64,000 nucleotides of DNA, from NCBI RefSeq assembly GCF_023101765.2, contig NC_064217.1, positions 11,505,788-11,569,787 of the forward strand, written 5' to 3'. The translations under genes were made by a program, and so were the position numbers. This DNA comes from Spodoptera frugiperda (Eukaryota > Arthropoda > Insecta > Lepidoptera > Noctuidae). The notes under the pieces were generated by a model. That model did no database searches. It was not told the DNA's origin and saw nothing but the letters and a program-made list of their open reading frames with translations. Positions 1-9,700 of the stretch are shown piece by piece (the stretch's first letter is position 1; every line of letters begins with the position of its first letter).

Positions 1-520
1 TGACGTAGTAATTAAGCATTAGGACTTAAGAATATAAACTGTATCTTAGAATAGGAGAGGGCATTAATAAACGGAACGTGTAACAATTAACATCTTGTTT
101 AAGGACGCGTTCTCAATTCTGACGTAAATAAGCTATTTTTCGGTACATATTACGACCAAAAGAAACTTAACTGAACATAACTAACATTTACAATAGATAG
201 ATCACTTCTTTATCTCCAAAAATATTGATTTGTAATGTGAAAAAAGTTATATTTTATTATTGCAAACACGATTTTTCTTTACCTCTTCACACAAAATTGA
301 CAAAAAAGGGTTGAGTTTAGGAACATTTTACTGCTACTACACGCATCATTCTGAATCTCAAAAAATATCCCGGGGAAGCAGACATAATCAAAAATACTAT
401 TGGAAAAAATTACGAAAATATTACAAATTGTCTCGGAAATAAATAAAAGTTCCCGTTTAATTTTTTCTCCTATTTTGCTGTCAGACATCAACTTTAAAGC
501 GTAGCAAATTTAAATTAGCC

Positions 521-1136
521 TCGAAAAAGCTTGGTGTGCTCAACAGATCGGGGCAGTATTTCACTGCAGCCCATCGCCTGCTTCTATATAAGGCGCAAGT
601 TCGGCCCCATATGGAATACTGCTCTCATCTTTGGGCGGGGGCACCCCAGTACCAGCTTCATCCTCTGGACCGCGTTCAGCGGCGTGCGGTTCGGATTGTT
701 GAGTGTCAGGAAGTTTCAAACCGACTTGACACTTTGGCAATGCGTAGAGATGTAGCTTCGTTGTGCATTTTCTATCGCTTATACCACGGGGAGTGCTCTG
801 AGGAATTGTTTGGTCTTATACCTGCCGCTTCTTTTCGCCATCGACCCACCCGACAGCATTTCCATCCCCACCATATAGATGGTTGGCAGGCCACAACTGT
901 GCGCTTCTCGCGCAACTTTCTGCCTCGCACAGCAAAACTGTAGAATGAGCTGTCGTCGGCGGTATTTCCGAACCGATACGACCTTCAAACCTTCAAGAAA
1001 AGAGCATACTCCTTTTTAAAAAAAAGGCCGGCAACGCACCTGTGACTCCTCTGGTGTTGCGGGTGTCCATGGGCGGCGCTGATCGCTTACCATCAGGTGA
1101 CTCGTTTGCTCGTTTGCCTCCTATTCCATAAAAAAA
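521..1136 (+). pseudogene. 3' end of a CR1-like non-LTR retrotransposon ORF2
   Basis: An open frame from 521 reads S-K-K-L-G-V-L-N-R, then RPHMEYCSHLWAG, RRAVRIVE and, after the break, [10 protein letters not shown]. These match the conserved C-terminal part of CR1-like reverse transcriptase proteins. A TAG at 941-943 stands where the family has Trp (before N-E-L). The frame then continues to a natural TGA at 1043-1045. The 3' UTR contains the GTGTCCATGGGCGGCG and ACCATCAGGTGA stretches found in many tails of this window and ends in a short A-run near 1136. The copy is 5'-truncated and dead. Confidence 0.8.
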
Positions 1137-1443
1137 GCAATAAGGGTTATTTTATTTGTTTACTATTTAGATTTATTGGATAGAAAATGTCAAATGAAAT
1201 TTCAGTCTGCGTCGAGCGCAGCGCTGTCGTGTGTGGACGCTGCGTCGCCTGTTACAAAAAATGGCCTTGAAAAAGATCGCTGTACGAGTACAAAATATTT
1301 GATATTATACTTCACAAACCAATCTTGATATTTTAAACATTCTGTACGAGCTGTCTTACCTTGTCAAGTTACAAGGTAAGATATTTTTTATTTTACTGAA
1401 TATAGAATGTTTCGTTATATTATTTTGAACATGAGGTTAAATT

Positions 1444-1998
1444 AAAATCCAAGATGGCGCCGACAAGATTTGCCAACTTTCCATCATGGGTGTCATTTTC
1501 ATGGTTTTTGGGGTTGTTTATAGCGAATATGGAGTCAAAATCCAAGATGGCGCCGACAAGATTTGCCAACTTTCCATCATGGGTGTCATTTTCATGGTTT
1601 TTGGGGTTGTTTATAGCGAATATGGAGTCAAAATCAAAATCCAAGATAGCGCCGACAAGATTTGCTAACTTTCCATCATGGGTGTCATTTACATGGTATT
1701 TGGGGTCGCTTGTATCGAATATGGAGTCAAAATCAAAATCCAAGATGGCGCCGACAAGATTTGCCAACTTTCCATCATGAGTGTCATTTTCATGGTTATT
1801 GGGGTCGCTTATAGCGAATATAAAGTGAAAATCAAGTTCAAGATGGCGCCGACATAAATATATTAATTTTTCGACATGAGTGTCATTGTTGTGATTTTTG
1901 AGGTCGCTAATATCGAATACGGAGTGAAAATTAAATTCCTAGATAGCGCCAAAAAAGTTTTTTTGACAGTTTTTTTATGGTTTTTGGGTCCGTAATAT
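1444..1998. repeat. Minisatellite, about six units of 93-99 bp
   Basis: Units start at AAATCCAAGATGGCGCCGAC or a variant near 1444, 1537, 1635, 1735, 1829 and 1926. The first four are close copies; the last two are diverged (ATAGCGCC, AAATTCCTAG). Most unit lengths are multiples of three, so long frames stay open on both strands (about 108 codons on plus, 115 on minus). That follows from the periodicity and is not evidence of a gene. It lies inside the TTAA element. Confidence 0.85.
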
Positions 1999-3570
1999 TA
2001 ATACATATAATAAAATCGTAGAAAAGTGCGTCTGTCATTGAAAATAAAAATAAAAAAATAGCAGGGGTTATTGTTATGTCGATCGAACCCCATGTAATTA
2101 ACTTTTTTTTTGTCTGTTTGTCTGTTGGTCTGTTTGTCTATGCGCGCTAATCTCAGAAACGGCTGATCCGAGTTGGATGCGGTTTTCACGAATATAAAAT
2201 GCTTCAATTTTCATTTAGTGTTTGTTACATGTCAATCGGTTCATAAATAAAAAAGTTATGTCAAATTAAAGAATCACGTCGAACACTATTCTATGCTTAT
2301 ATCCATTAATCTCCGCAACTATTTGACGGATTTGGTTGAAATTTGGTACATTATAATTTAGAACCTTAGAAAGAACATAGGATAGTTTTTATTTCAAAAA
2401 GCTGTTCCTATACTCCGTAGATAGATGGCGTTGATCGCGCAATGGTGTCATTACAATTGTTCAGTTCATGTTATTGTTTTAATTCATTGGAAATTTGTTT
2501 TTACAAAATAGTAAAAAGCATATGAAAAATATAATATAATACAACTTTTAGTACAAAGAAAACGCTCTAACGGAGTATAGATAATTCTATGTCGATCGTT
2601 ACACGACTTCGGTTCATGTTATTGTTTTAATTCATCGAAAAAAAGTAAATAAATAGTAAAAAGGTATGGAACAAAAAATAATATCAATATAATAAAACAT
2701 TTAGTACAAAGAAAATGCTCTAACGGAGTATAAGATAATTCTATGTCGATCGTTACACGCACTTCGGTTCATGTTATTGTTTTAATTCATCGAAAAAAAG
2801 TAAATAAATAGTAAAAAGGTATGAAAAAAATAATATCAATATAATTAAACTTTTAGTACAAAGAAAATGCCCGAACGGAGTATAGATAAATAATCCAAGT
2901 TGTCTTTATCCTCGATAGATCGAAATGATCGCGCTATGGTTTCGTTACATTCATTTGGTTGGGTATCGGCCGAGCGCTTCGGTACTATCGTAGAAAAATT
3001 GTATTATCAGTCGTATGATTATTTGTCTGTAGTGGTCCTGCTGTTTCGTATATTCTGGTTTTCCTGGTTTTCTGGTTAAACTATTTAACGTAGGTTTAGT
3101 TTGATATCGATTATTAGTAGTTACTGTAGTTAGTTTTTTTAATAAAATTGTAAGTCTAATTTATAAATTAATTAGATTAGATTTAAGTCGTTTCTTTTAA
3201 ATTATTTAGTTTAAGCTTGGTTATTATAGCATAGAGGATAGGTTGTAATATAATTTCTTTTTTAATTGTTATAAATTCGTAATTCGTAGCTTTCTTTAGT
3301 TTTAAGTTAGTTTTCATCTTAAGTTCGGAAATATTATAATATTTCTTTAGTTTAAGTCCGTTTTTAAACTATTTTTTCAATGCCCTAAGTGAGTATACAT
3401 CTATTAAATTCAAACACAGAGCTCATTATGTTGATTTTTGAAGAGTTCTCTGGAATATCTTCCACATCTCATTTTTGAAGAGATCCCGCGAGATCGGGAA
3501 CTATGTGGTTAAAACCAAAAATTTGCCGGAAGTCACTATTCTACGCGAACGAAGTCGCGGGCAAAAGCTA
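1999..3570 (+). mobile_element. Non-autonomous Helitron, copy H1
   Basis: Same family as 40638-43496 and the copies at 58922-62799. The 5' part reads ATACATATAATAAAATCG (canonical start TCTATACATATAATAAAA, here changed). It then has a TCTGTTTG-rich stretch, and the 3' end reads ACGCGAACGAAGTCGCGGGC then AAAAGCTA. CGCG-AACGAAGT-CGCG can form the short hairpin expected before a Helitron CTRR end, but here the end is CTAT instead of CTAG. No Rep/helicase coding sequence. It is embedded in the minisatellite DNA of the TTAA element. Confidence 0.7.
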
Positions 3571-3772
3571 TAGCGAATATAAAGTGAAAATCAAGTTCAA
3601 GATGGCGCCGACATAAATATATTAATTTTTCGACATGAGTGTCATTGTTGTGATTTTTGAGGTCGCTAATATCGAATACGGAGTGAAAATTAAATTCCTA
3701 GATAGCGCCAAAAAAGTTTTTTTGACAGTTTTTTATAGTTTTTGGGTCCGTAATATTAATACTAACAATAAT
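3571..3772. repeat. Second copy of minisatellite units 5-6 directly after Helitron H1
   Basis: This segment is almost identical to 1811-2003, the two diverged minisatellite units that stand immediately before H1, through GGGTCCGTAATATTAATAC. The Helitron is thus flanked on both sides by the same ~200 bp in direct orientation. Confidence 0.8.
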
Positions 3773-3840
3773 TTTAATATTAATACTAACAGGTGGGCGG
3801 AAAATTTAGTATTGTTATGAGAATAAATAGTATAAAAGAT

Positions 3841-4325
3841 ATGGCGAAAAAGTGCTCATCACGCTGAATATCTTTTCTTAAGAAAGTATATTCAAATCTC
3901 TTCAGGTTCGGCTGGGCTGTTAGGAGTCCATGTCAGGGATTCTACATCCTCGATTTTCGTATGTCGCCAACAAGTGCTCATCACGCTGAACAACTTTTCT
4001 TAAGAAAGTATATTCATATCTCTTCAGGTTCAGCTGGGTTGTTAGGAGTCCATGTCAGGGATTCTAGATCCTCGATTTTTGCATGTCGCCAAGAAGTGCT
4101 CATCACGCTGAACATCTTTTCTTAAGAAAGTACCTATATTCAAATCTCTTTAGGTTTGGCTGGGCTGTTAGGAGTCCATGTCAGGGATTCTAGATCCTTG
4201 ATTTTCGCATGTCGCTAAAAAGTGCTCATCACGCTGAACAACTTTTCTTAAGATAGTATATTCATATCTCTTCAGGTTCATCTGGGCTGTTAAGTGTCCA
4301 CGTCAGGGATTCTAGATCCTCGATT
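3841..4325. repeat. Four tandem units of about 120-127 bp
   Basis: Units begin near 3841, 3961, 4082 and 4209. Each contains AGTGCTCATCACGCTGAA, TTTTCTTAAGA(A/T)AGTA, CTTCAGGTT and GGAGTCCATGTCAGGGATTC with small changes. Non-coding; within the TTAA element. Confidence 0.85.
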
Positions 4326-5222
4326 AATTTCTACGAGGTATTAATTTGCCACCGGTCCTTGATAAGTCTACAAAGTTTGAACGAAATAGGTCCGTTTAAA
4401 ATGGGTAAAAATCGAGTTGGAAGAGGTTGGTTACATAGAAACATACAAACAAACAAACACACATACATACATTCTTTACATATGAAACTAAATAAAAGCA
4501 TGTAAAAAGTTAGTTTTGCGTTGGCACTATTTGATTTTTGATTTCGAAAGCTTACTTTCCGAAAACTATGAAAATGACACCAATCGAATAATCCGAGCCC
4601 AAATTTGGCACACTTGGCTCTTGTCGTCCGTAAGTTACATCCAGTAGAATTGAATTGAACATCAGATAACACAAAACATTTGAGTCTACGCACGCACTAA
4701 ACAAAATAAAAATATTAAAAAAGAAAGTAAGAAAATATTCAAACTTTCAAAGTATCAAGTTCATTTTGTCATAATTTCCGCAGCTATCCGTGCGTATGTG
4801 TGTATTGTCGAGAGTCGTGTCAATGTAGTGATGCGATTCGATACCTATCAATTATGAGAACGCGTTCTTAATTCGTCCAAGTCCCGTCCTTATATGGCGA
4901 CCCTGCCATTTAAGGTTCGGTTTCAAATTCTGGACTTAATCAATAATTTTAATACATTTTTCTTTTTGGACATTTTATGCTTAACGGAAAAAAATCTAAA
5001 TTTATTAACCGCATTGTTGACAATTGTTACAAAATGATGAATTCTATTATCTATTTGTCTCTTTTACTTGTTTTTTTTTTCATATAACTATTTTCCGTTA
5101 ACATTAACCCTCATTACCTTTATAACTAGGTACACATTAATACATTTTATTTTATTTAACTTATTTCGTAACCATTGTCGTAAGGTACATACATAACATT
5201 ATGTCACACACACTACACTTAC

Positions 5223-6241
5223 CTGATATATTCCAAGCAAGCAGATAACGCACGTCGCTATATTCATGATGCAGATTATTATCACGACTATGGTTACTGT
5301 TAAATTGAATATATCCAATTTATCCTCCTTTGCCATTCCATCATCATCGGGCATTATCACGTCACATAGAAATCCTAGAATGTTGAGTACACTAGTAATC
5401 TAAAATGTAAATAAATTGAATATAAAATGTGAATGTCTATTCATACTAGAAAAAATTGTACAGGGTTACAGGTTGTCGACCTAAATCCTTCAAGAGATGA
5501 TAGTTTTCATCATTCCTGACCGATTTGACCAGGGAATCCGGGATCCCAAAATTACCCGTTCTCAATTTCTGACTGGGACGGACTCCTGGCTGGCCTTTTA
5601 TGTCGCAGGATGTCTTAGTACAAAGGTTCTGAGGCTTTTGATGTAGGACTGTACGCACTTCAACGACTTCCTGGTTGCTTATCAAGACCTCGACGTCCTT
5701 CCTCGACTCTTCAGTTAAGTGAGTGACTAACTGACTTTGAAAACTGAAACTTAACATCTATGTTATTTGGGGAGTGTAAAACAACACCAAGAAAGGATTA
5801 AATTTCCACGGGAACAGTAAACACGGGAATCGCCTATTTGTGCGTACGAAGTCGCTGGCAAAATCTCAACACAAATAGACAGATAAAGTGTTTGTAGATA
5901 CACTAGCGACCCGCCCCAGCTTCGCATGGGTGCGATGGTCATATAATTATTATGCATGTATTATAAAAAGCCGCATCAAAATCGTGATTAACTTTATACA
6001 GGACTTACCAAGGTAAAATACACAATTATCAAGGATCCTGTTCTAAGATCGAAGCAAAAGCAACAATTGGTTACTACAAGAAACTGGTCCGAGCTGGAAA
6101 AAGGACTAATCATTATTACCTAAGGTTCCGCGGGATGTATCGGTTTCAGAAAAACATTCTACCTCTGCTAAATCACATAATTATATAATTTTGATAACAT
6201 GTTGCGACCAACCTGTCCGCTACTGGTTGTTTTCCCTGCAT
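5223..6241 (-). CDS. Gene D: LAPTM-like four-pass membrane protein, exons 1-3 (3' half outside the window)
   Basis: Exon 1 is 6213-6241 (29 nt, starts M-Q-G-K-Q-P), exon 2 is 6009-6093 (85 nt), exon 3 is 5223-5399 (177 nt, phase 0), together 97 codons. Exon 2 follows TTTTTCCAG and ends at GTAAGT; it carries T-N-C-C-F-C-F-D-L-R-T-G, the motif of LAPTM-type proteins. Exon 3 supplies the end of TM1, an acidic loop with PDDD, an N-L-T sequon and TM2, and ends at CAG|GTAAG. The 4-bp TSD of an LTR insertion makes up intron bases +2 to +5. Exons 4 and 5 are absent from 1-5222; by comparison with gene C, exon 4 should start about 215 bp left of base 1. Exon 1 is inferred (weak donor GTTGGT) because joining it keeps the frame in both B and D. 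Function inferred from family: endosomal or lysosomal membrane. Intron 2 (5400-6008) holds an RTE-like tail near 5900-6000. Confidence 0.7.
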
Positions 6242-6791
6242 GATTATAAAAATATTATGTTTATTAAAATATTAATCAAATGTTTTCAATAAATATATTT
6301 GTTTACATTCTCCTCAAAACTCAAAAAAATCATATTTCAATGACAACAATAAATCAGTGACTGACAATAAATAGTTTTTTTTAAATACTATCTGTATGTC
6401 AAAGTGTTGTCATAACGTTACAACATGGTTATAACCAGTATTTCTCTATCCTGAGGTTATAACAGATTAAGCGTGCTTTTCCACCAGAGGTTTGCTGCGT
6501 AGCTATGCTACAAAGATGTAATAGCTAAGCTGTGAAACTATGTATGTTTTCACCGATTCTAAGCTAAATAGCTGTGCATAAGCTGTAAGATGTGCTATGA
6601 AGATGCGCCGCCGCAAATTAGCTGTGCGAGTAAGATGTGCAGCTCGAGTATGCGATATGTCACATATTAAAAAATTCCATATAAAAAACAAAGCTTAGCT
6701 GAAGATTTTCACCTTTATTATTGGTAAGTACATATAGATATTGAAGTCCTGTAGTGAAGTCGTCATCAACTTCCTATTGTCGAGCAGGGGG
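6242..6791. other. Spacer between gene D and gene C
   Basis: Contains the 5' flank of gene D and the 3' flank of gene C. The stretch 6440-6720 (GCTATGCTACAAAGATG, TAGCTGTGCATAAGCTG) is repeated at 14662-14940, and its first part again near 19880, so it belongs to the duplicated unit or is an old repeat shared by it. The TTTATT at 6714-6719 is AATAAA on the minus strand, 73 nt past the gene C stop, and is the likely polyadenylation signal of gene C. Confidence 0.5.
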
Positions 6792-9700
6792 TCAGCCTCC
6801 TATTGTTAAATAATAACTTCTCACTACCAAATAGAAATAAAAAAATAGTACTGAAAACAAAAAACAAAAACATTATGGTTATCATCATTAGACATTGGAT
6901 TATTATTAGTGATTTGATGATTTTCTATCTTCACGAAAAATATGGTAATTGGAAACAAAACTGATTCCCGTTGGGACATCCAAGATGAGGTCAAAAGCAA
7001 AATGGAATAATGTTGTACTCTAGTTTTAACCACCATCGTAGAAAATCCTCAAGAAGCCCACTTGTCTGGGATAAACGAACGAGACGGTCAGGCTTTTATG
7101 GACAAAAATCCCAACCCATTTCCAGACCCCACACCAAGGAGCACGGAGAAGTGAGGTATCTTACACGCTCCGACTCAGAGGCGCACTCGGTAGGGTTGTG
7201 TTATATGGAGTGCAGCATTAGCATCCTTCAGAATTGGAAGATCCCAAAAATAACAAAGTTGGAAGTTTTAAGAAATAACTGTATCTACTTTAACGACATC
7301 ATTATATAAAAACATACGACAAGGCGTTGTAAAAGTAAAAGGAAACTCACGTATACTTATTATATCCCAGAAGTAAAATCCTATGCTAGCACGTCCCGTG
7401 ATGACACTTGCTAGTAACAGCAAGATGATCACGACGAGGTAGACCAAAGAATAGATCAGATATATATACACGTATTCCGGTATGTCCTATAACACACACA
7501 ATTTATAAAATAACCAATTATTAGTATAAATATTCAGAGAGTTGTTCGTTGTGACAAATAGGAACTAACTTAGTCACTTGAAACTCGAATAGCTACGTGT
7601 GCGCAGTACGATTGAACAGCCATAGTAGTTGCCAGTTGTTGCAATAGTTGCCCCATGTGCAAATCGCCTTAATCAGCGTAAAATGTCTGTATTGGAATCT
7701 TATGTGACGTAGTAATTAAGCATTAGGACTTAAGAATATAAACTGTATCTTAGAATAGGAGAGGGCATTAATAAACGGAACGTGTAACAATTAACATCTT
7801 GTTTAATTCGTCCAAGTCCCGTGCTTATATGGCGACCCTGCCATTTAAGGTTCGGTTTCATATTCTGGACTTAATCAATAATTTTAATACATTTTTCTTT
7901 TTGGACATTTTATGCTTAACGGGAAAAAACTAAATATATTAACCGCACTGTTGGCAATTGTTACAAAATGATGAATTCTATTATCTATTTATCTCTTTTA
8001 CTTGTTTTTTTTTATATAATCATTTTCCGTTAACATTAACCCTCATTACCTTTATAACTAGGTACACATTAATACATTTTATTTTATTTAACTTATTTCG
8101 TAACCATTGTCGTAAGGATACATAATATTATGGACATGTGAGCACATTACATTTATAAATATCATTTCATAAAAAAAAAATATCATTTCATTTCATTATA
8201 CACACTCTCCGGTACCTGCTTTTCATTATATTACTCACCATTCTTCATTTCATTATATTTGTGCTCACTTTATTAATTTATTTTAGAATTTAGTGTCATT
8301 ATTTAAAGTTTCTATTGACCTCCAATAGATTCTCACAGAGAGAGCTCGTCTACACCATGATCGAACTAAGGACATGACCACTAAACTGTACCTTACCATG
8401 TGTACCTATTATATTTATTAATTACTTATCATTTAACTATCACAACCCAACATAACACAATCTAAATGAATTGCTTGGTTGACAAAATTATACGTTGTCC
8501 TTATGTAGGTGATCAGCCTTCAGTCACACGCCAAAACTTGTGTACCACGCCAAAACTAAACTTATGTACCAAGTCATTCCAAATGCTCCAGGACCCGATG
8601 GCCTGCATGGCACGGCGTGGGTCCTGGTCTCGGAGGCTCTCGGGCCTCGATTAGTAGGTCTTTACAGCGCATGCTTGGAGAGGGGCCAGTTCCCACTTCA
8701 GTGGAAAACGGGGAAACTGGTCCTCGTGAAGAAGCCGGGGCGCCCTGCGGACTCTCCGTCCGCATACCAGCCCGTTGTGCTGCTCGACGAGGTGGGAAAA
8801 GTCTTCGAAAGGATAATTTCGAACCGCCTGGTCGCGTACTTGTTTGAACTTGGGTCGGACCTCGCGGATGGCCAGTTCGGCTTCCGCAGAGGGCGCTCCA
8901 CGGTGGACGCCATCATGCGCGTAAGAGACCTCACGACGGGGACTGCAGGGTCCAGGGGTAAGGTCGTTGTGGCGGTGCCTTTGGACATCGCCAACGCCTT
9001 TAACTCCCTACCCTGGAGCTGCATATTGGGGGCACTCCGGTACCACCGGGTGCCTTCGTCGCGTGATCGAGGCTTACCTGTCGGACAGGTACGTGACGTA
9101 CCCCGGTCACCAGGGCGAGTGGAACCAGCGAGAGATGTCGCGCGGTGTTCCACAGGGTTCGGTTTTGGGGCCGCTCCTGTGGAACATCGGTTACGACTGG
9201 GTGCTGCGCACCGACCTCCCGAAAGGCGTCAGCGTAGTCTGTTACGCCGACGACACGCTGGTGCTAGCGCACGGGAAGTCGCACCAGGCGGCGGCCAATT
9301 TAATGGCGAGAGCGGTTGAGAGGGTCGTTGCAAGGATCCGGCAATTGGGACTCGAGGTGGCGCTCCACAAGTCTGAGCCCATGTGCTTTCATGGCCGCGG
9401 GGACGCACTTATCTGGCGCGGCAGTGGAGTTTCGCCCCGGCGACGTCGGCGCGCAAACTGAAGACGCGCGCGAGCACCTTTGCCTCCAAATCCCATGGCG
9501 GTTGTCCGGCAAGGAGGTTAGCCGCTTCTCCGGAGATCATGCGAATCCGATATCCGCGAATCACCCGAATGTCCATGACCCTCTGGGACGTGAGCAGCGT
9601 CCGAGCTGGCCGCCGCATCAGGTTCGTCGCTCACACAGGGGCTCCGTAGAGGGCCATGGACCGCACGATCAGAACGGCCTCCGTCCGTTCCAACTTAGGA

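Larger units (their letters stand above)
103..4867. mobile_element. TTAA-flanked non-autonomous DNA transposon (piggyBac-like) with nested elements
   Basis: Termini are GGACGCGTTCTCA on the left and, reverse-complemented, GAACGCGTTCTCA on the right: 13 bp with one mismatch. TTAA flanks both ends (99-102 and 4868-4871). The paralogous site in gene C (7803-7806) has a single TTAA with continuous flanks, so that is the empty site. TTAA duplication is the hallmark of the piggyBac superfamily. No transposase is visible. The interior carries a CR1-like fragment, two minisatellites and a Helitron; 115-520 and 4326-4860 contain nothing I recognise. Confidence 0.75.
1..5217 (+). mobile_element. LTR-like insertion in intron 3 of gene D, split by a later element
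   Basis: The copy at 7703 starts TGTGACGTAG; base 1 here is the third base of the same sequence, so the first two bases lie off the window. The element resumes after a 4.8-kb nested insertion (103-4867) and ends in CACACTACA at 5217, followed by CTTA (5218-5221). Removing the nested element leaves about 450 bp with TG...CA ends, a TATAAA-like box near 33 and AATAAA near 66, which suits a solo LTR. It lies 5 bp inside the intron that follows exon 3 of gene D. Superfamily not assigned. Confidence 0.6.

Noticed and set aside
4890..4905. TGGCGACCCTGCCA resembling a tRNA primer-binding site (also near 7831)
   Set aside because: It lies inside the ~450-bp TG...CA unit rather than after an LTR end, and there is no internal retroelement region next to it.
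5446..5957. Open frames of 103 and 64 codons, repeated at 10380-10891
   Set aside because: They lie in intron 2 of genes D and C and are shared only because the intron was duplicated; no motif, no proper gene context.
8698..9153. 151-codon minus-strand frame across the reverse transcriptase
   Set aside because: Antisense shadow of the GC-rich RT coding sequence.
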